From contig SCRJ01000193.1 of NCBI GenBank assembly GCA_004298115.1, forward strand, positions 1-37,732: DNA of 37,732 nt. The letters are read 5' to 3'. The notes below the pieces were generated by a model. It was not told where the DNA came from. It made no database searches and was given only the letters and a program-made list of their open reading frames with translations. Each line of letters starts with the position of its first letter. The first letter of the stretch is position 1. Made by a program: the position numbers and the translations under genes. Shown here piece by piece: positions 22,990 to 30,831 of the stretch. The stretch comes from Acidobacteriota bacterium. Its GTDB lineage: Bacteria > Acidobacteriota > Thermoanaerobaculia > Thermoanaerobaculales > Thermoanaerobaculaceae.

Positions 22990-24438
22990 TCACGAGCCTG
23001 CTGTAGGACGCCCCGTCCGGACGAGGGAGCACAGCGCCGCGAGCGCGGCGAAGACGGCGCCGGCCGCGTAGGCGTGGCGCGCGCCGGCCAAGAAAGCCGC
23101 GGTCTCGGCGGGCGCGAGCACGGCGCTGCGCAGCACGGACGCGGGGACGAAGGCGTAGAGCACGGCGCCGGCGGCGGCCACCCCCAAGGTCATGCCGACC
23201 GTCCGGGTGGTGCCGAGCAGGCTGGAGACGACGCCGAGGTGTTGGCGCGGAGCGGCGCCCATGACGGCGCTGTTGTTCGGCGACTGGAAGACGCCGGTGC
23301 CGACGCCGAACACGATCAGGCGCCAGGCGACCTCGTGCGCGCCGGCGCCGGCGGGCACCGCCGCGAGCAGCCCGCACCCGGCCGCGCACACGCTCGTCCC
23401 GGCGATCGCGAGGCCCGCAGTGTCGATCCGGTCGGACAGGGCCCCGGCGAACGGGGCGACGGCCAGGACCGAAAGGGGAAACGCGGTCATGATCAACCCC
23501 ACCCGGCCGGGGCCGGCCGCGAGCGTGCGCTGCAGCAAGAAAGGCGTCACGAAGACGACGACGTACTGCGACATGAAGTTGAGCAGCGCCGCGAGGCTGC
23601 CGAAGCTTAAGGCGCGAACGCGGAACAGGTCGAGACGCAACATCGGCTGCGGCGACCTCGACTCGATGCGCAGGAACAGCGCGGCGGACGCCGCCGCGAC
23701 CGCGAGCAGGGCGGTGACGACGGGGGTGACGCCGGCCTGCTGCGCCCGGTTGACGGCGAGGAGGAGGCCGGCGAGGGCGGCGGACGCGGTCGCGGCGCCG
23801 GCGAGGTCGAGCCGCCCCGGTTGTCCCTTCAGGTCGGGCAGCAACCGCGCGGCGAGCGCCAGAGCCGCGACGCCGATCGGCAGGTTGATGAGGAACGCCG
23901 ACCGCCACCCGAACGCCGCCGCGAGGGCCCCGCCCAGGCTCGGCCCGATCGCCAGCCCAATGGAGATGCTGACCGCGTACGTGCCGAGCACCCGGCCGCG
24001 CTGCGTCGCCGGGAACACCCGCGTCAGGATCGCCAGCGGCACCGCCATCGTCATCGCGGCGGCGAGGCCCTGCAGCACGCGGAAGGCGATCAGCCAGCGT
24101 ATCCCCGGCGCGGTGGCGCACAGCGCCGAGGCCGCGACGAACCCGGCCAGGCCGGCGAGGAAGATGCGGCGGTACCCGAGGATGTCGCCGAGGCGCCCGA
24201 ACGTCAGCACGAGGCTCGCGATCGTGAGCAGATACGCCATCGGGATCCACTGCGCCGCGGCCACGCTGGCCGCGAACGAGCGCGTGATCGTCGGCAGGAT
24301 GACGTTGACGATGCTCGCGTCGATCGGACCGAGGATGGTGCCGAGCATGACGACCACGAGGATCGAGCGGCGCCGCGGATGGCCGCCCTCGCCCGCTCCG
24401 GGGAGCGCGGGTCGGTCCGGAGGTGCGGCCACGCTCAC
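22990..24438 (-). CDS. MFS drug-type transporter, DHA2 (14-TMS) family
   Basis: A 482-residue inner-membrane exporter. The start reads ILVVVMLGTILGPIDASIVNVILPTI, the DHA2 motif in TM1. RLGDILGYRR between TM2 and TM3 is the MFS A-motif, and the motif-C-type GLAIGPSLGGALAAAFGWRS lies in TM5. About 14 hydrophobic segments are present, and substrates are likely lipophilic compounds driven by the proton gradient. It follows the cytidylate-kinase-like gene after 13 bases on the same strand, so they are cotranscribed, although the functional link is unclear. Confidence 0.92.
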   Translation of the reverse strand: MSVAAPPDRPALPGAGEGGHPRRRSILVVVMLGTILGPIDASIVNVILPTITRSFAASVAAAQWIPMAYLLTIASLVLTFGRLGDILGYRRIFLAGLAGFVAASALCATAPGIRWLIAFRVLQGLAAAMTMAVPLAILTRVFPATQRGRVLGTYAVSISIGLAIGPSLGGALAAAFGWRSAFLINLPIGVAALALAARLLPDLKGQPGRLDLAGAATASAALAGLLLAVNRAQQAGVTPVVTALLAVAAASAALFLRIESRSPQPMLRLDLFRVRALSFGSLAALLNFMSQYVVVFVTPFLLQRTLAAGPGRVGLIMTAFPLSVLAVAPFAGALSDRIDTAGLAIAGTSVCAAGCGLLAAVPAGAGAHEVAWRLIVFGVGTGVFQSPNNSAVMGAAPRQHLGVVSSLLGTTRTVGMTLGVAAAGAVLYAFVPASVLRSAVLAPAETAAFLAGARHAYAAGAVFAALAALCSLVRTGRPTAGS

Positions 24439-24451
24439 GCCGCGCCGCCGC

Positions 24452-25117
24452 TCAGGTTGCGGCCGCCGCCGCCTCGCGGGCCTTGATGCGGCTGGCCACG
24501 AGCGTCGTGACCAGCTCGGCGGCGAGCTCGAGGCCGACCGCGCCGGTGTTGACGCAGAGGTGATGGAGGCAGGCGTCGTCCCAGTCGCGGCCGGTGAAGG
24601 CGCGGACGAACTTTGCGCGCTGCTTGTCCGAGCGCCGGATCGTCTCCGCCGCGTCGTCCGCGCCGGCCAGGCCGTACGCCTCCATCGCGCGGCGCACGCG
24701 CCACTCGAACGGAGCGTGCACCCTGATGGAAATGAGGCCGGGGTGATCCGCGAGGACGTGGAAGCCGCCGCGGCCGACGATCACCGCGTCGTAGCGGCTC
24801 GCGATCTCGCGGATGATCCGGCTCTCGAGCGCGAACAGGTCGCGCTCCTCGAGCGTCCGCAGCGGCGGCGCGACGAACGGCGCCTCGGGCGGCCCCAGGG
24901 AGAACTGGCGGAACGCGAGCTTCCACAGCGCGGCTACCCGCTCCTCCCTGCCTTCGAGGTCGTCCTCGCTGACACCGCTGGTGCGGGCGGCGTTCGCCAG
25001 GATCTCGCGGTCGGTGTAGCGCAGCCCGAGTCGTTGCGCCACCGCTTGACCGATGAACGCCCCGCCGCTGGCGAACTGCCGGGAGATCGCGAGCACGATC
25101 GTCGTCGGCCGATCCAT
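24452..25117 (-). CDS. cytidylate kinase-like family protein
   Basis: A 221-residue P-loop protein of the cytidylate-kinase-2 type. The N-terminus TIVLAISRQFASGGAFIGQAVAQRLG carries the modified P-loop (SRQFASGG); VGRGGFHVLADHPGLISIRVHAP is the second conserved strand; SDKQRAKFVRAFTGRDWDD is the LID-like region. Members of this family phosphorylate nucleotides or unknown small substrates. ATG 25117 is chosen because GGAGG precedes it. It is the first gene of a two-gene unit with the MFS exporter, so modification followed by export of a compound is conceivable but speculative. Confidence 0.85.
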   Translation of the reverse strand: MDRPTTIVLAISRQFASGGAFIGQAVAQRLGLRYTDREILANAARTSGVSEDDLEGREERVAALWKLAFRQFSLGPPEAPFVAPPLRTLEERDLFALESRIIREIASRYDAVIVGRGGFHVLADHPGLISIRVHAPFEWRVRRAMEAYGLAGADDAAETIRRSDKQRAKFVRAFTGRDWDDACLHHLCVNTGAVGLELAAELVTTLVASRIKAREAAAAAT

Positions 25118-25237
25118 GACCCCTCCGTAGGCGGTGCGCCCGGTGGCCACCCGTCAGGCGCGCGCACCGTCGCATCTATCGTACCGCCGCGGGCGGGCCA
25201 CGGACCCACCCAACCTCGCGCTGCCGCGTCTCTGTAG

Positions 25238-25309
25238 CGGCCGATGCTCGCATCGGCCGGCGCGCCGCGATCCACGTGGACAAGGCCGGCGTTTGCAAGC
25301 AAACGCCGG
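25238..25309. repeat. two adjacent palindromes downstream of DUF1501
   Basis: CGGCCGATG and CATCGGCCG (25238-25259) form a 9-bp stem with a CTCG loop. This palindrome, preceded by GTAG, recurs at 28825-28846. A second perfect 11-bp stem, CCGGCGTTTGC/GCAAACGCCGG, lies at 25286-25309. Both sit in the 263-base gap between the cytidylate-kinase-like gene and DUF1501. Confidence 0.7.
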
Positions 25310-25380
25310 TACGGAGACAACGACCGCGCGCCCGGCGGTTGCGCCCCGCCTCTGGCCGGTGCGCGGGGACGGGGCGCCGC

Positions 25381-26724
25381 TCAGCGGAAGAAGCCCATGT
25401 CGGTGTGCGAGAACTGCCCGATGTTGGGGAAGACGGTCGCGAGCGCGCCGCCGTCCACGCCGAACCAGCGCGCCAGCGTGGCGCCGTACTCGTCCACCGC
25501 GGTCGTCGGGATCCAGCGCCCCTCGTTCGAGGAGTCGTCGGGGCCGGCGAGCGCCAGCGTCGGGAACGAGCCGTAGAAGTCGCCGCCCTTGACGGAGCCG
25601 CCCATGACGACGTGGTGGTTCCCCCACGCGTGGTCGCTGCCGCCGCCGGAGGCGGGCTTGAACGTCCGCCCGAAGTCCGAGAGCGTGAAGGTGGTGACCG
25701 CATCCGCGACGCCGAGCTCCACGGTCGCGGCGTAGAACGCCGCGAGCGCCTGGCTCACCTGCGTGAGCAGGGTCTGCTGCGTGGCGAGCTCGTCGGTGTG
25801 GGTGTCGAAGCCGGAGAGCGACGCGAAGAAGATCTGGCGGCTCGTCTTGAGCGCCCCGCGCACCGAGATGATGTTGGCGATCGACTGGAACTGCTTGCCG
25901 AGCGAGGTGGACGGAAACGCGGTGGCGAGCTTGGGCGCCGAGGCGAGCGCGGCGTTGAGCGTGGCGTTGTCGTCGATCGCCGCCGCGCCGATCGCGCTCG
26001 CCGCGCCGGTGAGGACGTTACCGGTGTCGAGGGTGAGCAGGGTGCGCAGCGCCGCGTAGCGCGCCTGCGAGACCGCGGTGGCCTGGAACCCCTTCAAGTT
26101 GGCGCCGGGCACGAGCGGCCGCGAGTTGACGCCGGTCGTGAACAGCGGGATGCCGGCGACCGAGATCATCATCGGGAAGCTGCTGCCGGCGAGCGCCGCG
26201 GCGGCGTCGGCGAGGCGCCCGCCCCACCCCGTCTGCGCGCGCGGGTCGAGGGCGCGCGCGATCGAGGACTGCCACTGGTCCTGCTGGTCGAAGTGCGAGA
26301 ACAGGCTGTCAGGCCGCGGCGCGCCGGCGAGGTAGTCGGCGCGGGTGATCGGCTGCAGCAGCGTGCCGACGTTGGCGAGGACGGCGAGGTTGCCCTGCGC
26401 GTACAGCGGCTGCAGCTCCGCGAGCGCGGGGTGGAGGCCGAACGCCGCGCCCTGGCTCGGCGCGTCGACCTTCAAGAGCGAGTCCTTGGGGATGTTGATC
26501 TGCGCGCCGCGCACCTGCTGGTACGCGGCGTACTCGTCGTACGGGATGACGGTGTTGTTGCCGTCGTTGCCGCCGAACAGGAACAGGCAGACGAGGGCGC
26601 GGTAGTCGGACGGCGCGGCCGCGACCGCCGCCTCGAGGCGCGGCAGCCAACCCAGCCGGGAGAGAAAAGCGAACGCCCCGAGCCCCCAGCCGATCTCGCG
26701 GAACAGGTCGCGACGGGTCTTCAT
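25381..26724 (-). CDS. DUF1501 family secreted protein
   Basis: A 447-residue protein with a twin-arginine-like export start (MKTRRDLFREIGWGLGAFAFLS). Typical DUF1501 features follow: LVCLFLFGGNDGNNTVIP, FGLHPALAELQPLY, LFSHFDQQDQWQ and FGRTFKPASGGGSDHAWGNHHVVMGG near the C-terminus. The family belongs to the alkaline phosphatase/sulfatase-like fold. It lies 15 bases after the DUF1800 gene, the widespread DUF1800-DUF1501 pairing. Function is unknown; an envelope or extracellular role is inferred from the export signals on both proteins. Confidence 0.92.
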   Translation of the reverse strand: MKTRRDLFREIGWGLGAFAFLSRLGWLPRLEAAVAAAPSDYRALVCLFLFGGNDGNNTVIPYDEYAAYQQVRGAQINIPKDSLLKVDAPSQGAAFGLHPALAELQPLYAQGNLAVLANVGTLLQPITRADYLAGAPRPDSLFSHFDQQDQWQSSIARALDPRAQTGWGGRLADAAAALAGSSFPMMISVAGIPLFTTGVNSRPLVPGANLKGFQATAVSQARYAALRTLLTLDTGNVLTGAASAIGAAAIDDNATLNAALASAPKLATAFPSTSLGKQFQSIANIISVRGALKTSRQIFFASLSGFDTHTDELATQQTLLTQVSQALAAFYAATVELGVADAVTTFTLSDFGRTFKPASGGGSDHAWGNHHVVMGGSVKGGDFYGSFPTLALAGPDDSSNEGRWIPTTAVDEYGATLARWFGVDGGALATVFPNIGQFSHTDMGFFR

Positions 26725-26739
26725 CTCCTCGCCTCCTCC

Positions 26740-28473
26740 TCAGCGCGCCACCTGGTACTGCGAGGAGCTCGCCACCAGGTAGAACGCCGTCTGCGCGCGC
26801 AGCAGCGCGCTGGTAGGGGGGATCGCCGCGACCGCGCCGACGACGGCGGCCACGGCGGCGTTCGACATCGTGTCGTGCAAGAACACCCGGTCGAGCGCCG
26901 CGACCAGGGCGGCGGGGTCGCCCGCGAGCGCCGCGAGGGCGGTGAAGTCCGCCGCCGTGCCCGGGTCGGGCGCGGGTGAAGCGAGGTGCGAGAACGCCAG
27001 GGCGTTGACGAAGTTGATGCGGGAGGAGGCCGCCAGCGACGACTGGATGCCGAACTCCGGCCCCTGCAGCGGCGTCCCGGGGACCTGGTACTCGTGCGGG
27101 TAGTAGCTGAACACCGACGGGGAGTAGAAGAGGTTCTGGCCCATCGCGTTGGCCTGCCCCGCCAGGATGCCGTCGCTCGTCACCCCGACCGCCCGGCAGA
27201 CGTTCGTGATGAACAGGACGGGCTCGCGCAGGCGGCCGAAGTCGGGGTCGGTCTTGACTGCGCCGCGCGCCTCGGGGTCGAGCAGGATCGCGGTGATCAC
27301 GGCGCGCATGTCGCCGCGGACGCCGGCGCCGTTGTCGTCGAACGCCTGCGCCACCCGGCGCACGTACGCCGGGCTCGGGTTCGAGGTGACGAGGTGCTGG
27401 ATCAGCTGCGCGCCGATGAACGGCCCGACGTTGGGGTGGTAGAAGATGTTGTCGAGCGCCTGGGTGAGGTCGGTGTTGCCGTCCTGGCCGGCGGGCAGGG
27501 TCGAATGCACCGCGCCGGGGTAGGACAGGAGCAGCTTCTCGCCTTGGTCGTGGTTGGCGTCGACCCCCGCCGCGTTGCGGTACAGCCACATCGGCGCCAT
27601 GAAGTTGGGCGGGTCGTGCTTGACCCCGGGCACGCCCGGCAGCGGCGCGTACGTCCACCCGGTGAACACCTGCGCGAAGTCCTCGATCGTGTCCTGGGTG
27701 TAGGTGGGGACCGGGTTGCCGCCGGCGTCGAGCACGAGCGAGCCGTCGGGGTTGAGCATGTTCACCCCGATCGAGAACAGCTGCATGACCTCGCGGGCGT
27801 AGTTCTCGTTCGGAGAGACGTTCGCTGGGGGCGCCGGCGCGTCGTTGTTCACCATGTCGAGGTAGTGCCCCATCGCGGGGTTGAGCGTGAGGTCGTAGAG
27901 GATCGTGCGGTAGTTGGCGAACGCGTCGGCGAGCAGCATGTCGAGGTACGGCGCCATCTGGCTCGGCTGCTGGATCTTCTGGCCGGAGACGACGAGGATC
28001 TCGTGCAGCGCGAGCGCGACGCGCTGGCGGAGCTGGTCGTCGTTGCCGAGGGCGTTCTTGAAGAACCGCACCTGCAGCGGGTACATCGTGTAGTTGTCGC
28101 GGGCGCAGGTGGCCGGGCTGCCGGCCGGGCAGCCAACCTTGGAGCTGGGCGGCATCGGCGCCAGGTTCGGGTACGACGACGTCGCCGCATCGAACTGCTC
28201 GTCGAGATAGCCGGCGAAGCCGACCCGCTGCACGTGGGCGATCAGCGCGGCGGTGGGCCCGAACGTCGCCTGCTCGAGGAAGCGGACGGCGTCCGCCTCG
28301 GAGACGGCGGTGGTGACGGCCTCCAGGTGGCGGCGCGGGGTGTGGGCCGGGGCCGCCGCCGGAGCCGCCGCCGGGAGGAGCGCGAGGCACGCGAGCGCCG
28401 CGGCCGCCGCCCGGCTGCCGCGCCGGTCCCCGGCCGGTCGTGGGGGAGGCGACGTCAAGGGACCTGCTTTCAT
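26740..28473 (-). CDS. DUF1800 family secreted protein
   Basis: A 577-residue protein. The N-terminal Ala-rich hydrophobic stretch (SRAAAAALACLALLPAAAPAAA) is a signal peptide. The DUF1800 opening AVRFLEQATFGPTAALIAHVQRVGFAGYLDEQF is clear, followed by NENYAREVMQLFSIGV, FTGWTY, VGPFIGAQLIQHLVTSNPSPAYV and LREPVLFITNVCRAVG. GGAGGA 7 bases upstream fixes ATG 28473; the frame is open further up but without support. It is first gene of the operon with DUF1501. Biochemical function is not established for the family. Confidence 0.92.
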   Translation of the reverse strand: MKAGPLTSPPPRPAGDRRGSRAAAAALACLALLPAAAPAAAPAHTPRRHLEAVTTAVSEADAVRFLEQATFGPTAALIAHVQRVGFAGYLDEQFDAATSSYPNLAPMPPSSKVGCPAGSPATCARDNYTMYPLQVRFFKNALGNDDQLRQRVALALHEILVVSGQKIQQPSQMAPYLDMLLADAFANYRTILYDLTLNPAMGHYLDMVNNDAPAPPANVSPNENYAREVMQLFSIGVNMLNPDGSLVLDAGGNPVPTYTQDTIEDFAQVFTGWTYAPLPGVPGVKHDPPNFMAPMWLYRNAAGVDANHDQGEKLLLSYPGAVHSTLPAGQDGNTDLTQALDNIFYHPNVGPFIGAQLIQHLVTSNPSPAYVRRVAQAFDDNGAGVRGDMRAVITAILLDPEARGAVKTDPDFGRLREPVLFITNVCRAVGVTSDGILAGQANAMGQNLFYSPSVFSYYPHEYQVPGTPLQGPEFGIQSSLAASSRINFVNALAFSHLASPAPDPGTAADFTALAALAGDPAALVAALDRVFLHDTMSNAAVAAVVGAVAAIPPTSALLRAQTAFYLVASSSQYQVAR

Positions 28474-29030
28474 CGTGGGCTCCTCCCGGATGCCTGTGGT
28501 GACGATCCGCCCGCCCCAGGGTTGACACCAAGACTGCGATCGCGTCTCGTATACGCCACGCGTGCGCGCCGCGGCTGTGCTCCCCGTCACCGATTCGCGC
28601 CCACCAGACCCGCACAACCAGGGACGGCCACCGATTCTTCGGGGTCGGCGCCCTCGCCCGCCCTGTGGTCGCGTTCCAGACGAATGTAGGGGCGGGGCTT
28701 GCCTGCCCCCGCCCGCGCTGGACGCGTGGACTTCCACCCACTCGCGGGCGGCCGCAAGGGCCGCCCCCACATGACGACCAACGGCGGGGAAGAAGGCGGC
28801 GCGGCGCGCCGCCAGTTTCCGTAGCGGCCGATGCTCGCATCGGCCGACAAGGCGCACGGTCGTGGGCCGGAAGGCGAGCCGGGGCACGCCAGCGGACGAC
28901 GATTCTCTTGACATGTCTATTCGGTGTCGTGACAATCTCAATCGAGCTGCAATCGGACACGGTTCGCGGGCGGGATGGGTCGATCGGGGCGGCGGTTGGC
29001 GCCCCGCCGGGTTCTCCCGAGGAGGCGACG
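28474..29030. other. divergent intergenic region rich in repeats
   Basis: About 550 bases upstream of both the DUF1800 operon (minus) and the Ig-like secreted gene (plus). It holds a GC-rich repeat pair at about 28682-28771 and the palindrome CGGCCGATG/CATCGGCCG at 28825-28846 (second copy of the one at 25238). A plausible promoter lies at 28908-28936. No gene is supported. Confidence 0.6.
28908..28936 (+). promoter_or_regulatory. sigma-70-type promoter for the secreted Ig-like gene
   Basis: TTGACA (28908-28913), 17 bases, GACAAT (28931-28936; 4 of 6 consensus bases). It gives a leader of about 90 bases before ATG 29031. Confidence 0.45.
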
Positions 29031-29747
29031 ATGAAGGCGAAGCCAGGCGTCCTCGCGCTGTGCGTGCTGTGTCTGGCGGCGGGTGTTGCCGTCGCCGACG
29101 AGGTCTCGATCACGCAGCCCGTCGGAGGGACCTACAAGCGCTACACGGACCTCATGGTCAAGTGGACGTACACCTTCATGCAGGACTACCCGACGACGGC
29201 GAACCAGAAAGAGGTGGAGATCTGGCTGGCGCGTCCGTCCTCGACCGTCTCCAGCCCGAACTGGATCGACCAGGTCGGGAAGGCGGACGTGTTGACGGGC
29301 TCGTTCAAGTGGCGGATCAACGCGCCCCCCGGGACGTACCGCCTGCACTTCTACAAGCGCGCCGCGCCGCTCGCCGGGTCGGTGGCGGTGAGCGAGCTGT
29401 TCACCATCGAGCCCGGGAAGGTACTCGCGCCGCTCCCGCACACCTTCGTCCCGCTGAACCGGATCGACATCGTCTCGCCGGTCGCCGGCCAGGAGTACGC
29501 CATCGGCAGCACGATGACGATCACGTGGAAGAAGGACAAGATCGCCGGCTACCCCACGGTGTGGCTGCAGATCTGCTGGCCGGACGGCAGCTCCGCGGCG
29601 GGCGCCTACCCCGCGCCGAACAGCGGCAGCTACCAGTGGACGATCGGCGAGACCGCGGAGAACTCGCTGCGGGTGAGCGTGTACACCCCGGACAACAAGT
29701 TCAAGGGGATGAGCGGCACGTTCAAGGTGAAGTTCCCGCCGCACTAG
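29031..29747 (+). CDS. secreted protein with two Kre9/KNH-type Ig-like domains
   Basis: A 238-residue exported protein with signal peptide MKAKPGVLALCVLCLAAGVAVA. Two similar beta-sandwich units follow: about residues 23-130 (SITQPVGGTYKRYTDLMVKWTY...SFKWRINAPPGTYRLHFYK) and 145-238 (DIVSPVAGQEYAIGSTMTITW...SYQWTIGETAENSLRVSVY). The pattern I-x-P-x-x-G...V-x-W...(Y/F)-x-W-x-I fits the Kre9/KNH-like family of cell-surface domains. GAGGAGG upstream fixes the start. It converges on the CARDB-type gene. Function is probably surface adhesion or matrix binding; no enzyme motif is seen. Confidence 0.75.
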   Translation: MKAKPGVLALCVLCLAAGVAVADEVSITQPVGGTYKRYTDLMVKWTYTFMQDYPTTANQKEVEIWLARPSSTVSSPNWIDQVGKADVLTGSFKWRINAPPGTYRLHFYKRAAPLAGSVAVSELFTIEPGKVLAPLPHTFVPLNRIDIVSPVAGQEYAIGSTMTITWKKDKIAGYPTVWLQICWPDGSSAAGAYPAPNSGSYQWTIGETAENSLRVSVYTPDNKFKGMSGTFKVKFPPH

Positions 29748-29784
29748 CAGCGGCGGCCGGCCACGGACCCAGATCGACGGACCC

Positions 29785-29824
29785 ATGGGGCGGGCGCGCC
29801 GCGCCGGCTTCCTCTTGCCCTCCG
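29785..29824. repeat. GCGCG-rich palindromic repeat (copy 2)
   Basis: ATGGGGCGGGCGCGCCGCG followed by CCGGCTTCCTCTTGCCCTCCG. Nearly the same string occurs at 30671-30711 and, more diverged, at 14725-14767. It has a CGGCGCGCCG-type core palindrome and a constant tail CTTGCCCTCCG. It lies between two convergent genes. Confidence 0.7.
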
Positions 29825-29889
29825 AGTTCGCCGACCACCCAGCCGGCGGGAGCTTGTGCGCCCTGGCAGGCGCCCGTTCCTCGGAGCGC

Positions 29890-30510
29890 TCAATACCCCT
29901 GGAGCTTCGGGCCGAGCACGACCCCGGGTTGCAGCGTCTTGGCGGCGGGGGGCGCGACCGAGAACGTGCGCAGCGCCTTGAACGTCATCTCGCGCGAGTT
30001 GTTGCTCTCGCTGCGCTCGGCGACCTGGTTGCCGACGTCGACGGCGCACTTGTACGTGTGGGTGCCGGCCTGGTGCGGCACGTAGGTAATGAAGACCTTG
30101 GTCCCCACGGTGAGCGGCCAGGCGAACTCGCACACCGGCGGGTTCTGCACGGTGTCGGAGCCCTCGCCGCACGTCTTCGCGCCGTCGATGTACCACGCGA
30201 CCTTGAACGCCAGGGCGGGCACGGTGCCCTTGATGCCGATGTCGCACCCGAGGTAGATCGTCTCGCCGACCTTTGGGTCGCCTCCCAACGGGGTGAACGC
30301 CTGATTGATGATCCCGCCGCCGATCCACACCGAGTTGACGAGGATGTCGGGAGCGAGCTGGTAGTGCCCGGCGGCGGCGGTCGCCGCCGCTGCGTTGGGC
30401 GGGTGGTCGGGGATCACGGTGGGTGGGGGCGCGGCGTTCAGTTGCACCCCGAACGCACCCACGGTCATGGTCAACGCTACGGCTCGCGCACACCCCGCCA
30501 TTCCTCGCAT
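29890..30510 (-). CDS. secreted CARDB-like domain protein
   Basis: A 206-residue exported protein. The signal peptide is MRGMAGCARAVALTMTVGAFG, cut near LNAAPPP. A single CARDB-type beta-sandwich follows, from PDILVNSVWIGGG through VAWYIDGAKTCG to GTHTYKCAVDVGNQVAERSESNNSREM. The closing V-D-x-x-N-x-V-x-E-x-x-E-x-N-N signature is the family hallmark. ATG 30510 is chosen for the signal peptide and a GA-rich ribosome site; the open frame extends much further upstream without support. It is flanked on both sides by copies of the same palindromic repeat. A role at the cell surface is likely. Confidence 0.75.
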   Translation of the reverse strand: MRGMAGCARAVALTMTVGAFGVQLNAAPPPTVIPDHPPNAAAATAAAGHYQLAPDILVNSVWIGGGIINQAFTPLGGDPKVGETIYLGCDIGIKGTVPALAFKVAWYIDGAKTCGEGSDTVQNPPVCEFAWPLTVGTKVFITYVPHQAGTHTYKCAVDVGNQVAERSESNNSREMTFKALRTFSVAPPAAKTLQPGVVLGPKLQGY

Positions 30511-30670
30511 CGTCGGCCCCCTTCGCCTTCCTATTACTGTTGTCCACTGTCGATTCTCAGGATCATGGCCGACGTTGTCAAGCGTGTCGGCGCGGGCGGC
30601 CGCCTCGGTGCGTTCGGCGTCGTGGCCGATGCTCGCGCCTCCATCGCGGCAGGGATCTGTCGTGTCTCTA

Positions 30671-30711
30671 TGTGGGGCCGGCGCGCCGCGCCGGCTTCCT
30701 CTTGCCCTCCG
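30671..30711. repeat. GCGCG-rich palindromic repeat (copy 3)
   Basis: TGTGGGGCCGGCGCGCCGCG followed by CCGGCTTCCTCTTGCCCTCCG. Same orientation as the copy at 29785-29824; together the two bracket the CARDB gene. Confidence 0.75.
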
Positions 30712-30790
30712 AGCGCCAGGACAACGGAAGTGCGCCCGGCGGGCGCCCACCACATCAGGGCTCGTCTGGCCCGCAGGTCTGAATGGCTCG

Positions 30791-30825
30791 GCCATTTTGA
30801 CAAATGGCGTAGGCCGGCCTAGCGT
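30791..30825 (+). promoter_or_regulatory. pdxR promoter with overlapping inverted repeats, leaderless
   Basis: TTGACA (30797-30802), 17 bases, TAGCGT (30820-30825), then 6 bases to GTG 30832, so the mRNA should be leaderless. GCCATTT-TGAC-AAATGGC (30791-30808) is a perfect inverted repeat over the -35 box. AGGCCGGCCT (30811-30820) is a perfect palindrome in the spacer. Both are candidate PdxR operators. Confidence 0.6.
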
Positions 30826-30831
30826 GCCGGC

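Larger units (their letters stand above)
30511..30831. other. divergent region between the CARDB gene and pdxR
   Basis: 321 bases without a gene. It holds the third copy of the GCGCG-rich repeat (30671-30711), a degenerate GGCCGATGCTCGC remnant near 30626, and the pdxR promoter with its inverted repeats (30791-30825). Confidence 0.6.

Noticed and set aside
25286-25309. intrinsic terminator of the DUF1501 operon
   Set aside because: The hairpin is perfect, but there is no T-run on the minus strand and it lies about 70 bases beyond the stop; listed as a repeat.
26309-29113. 934-residue minus-strand frame
   Set aside because: A GC-rich shadow frame of DUF1501/DUF1800, which have clear family motifs, signal peptides and ribosome sites.
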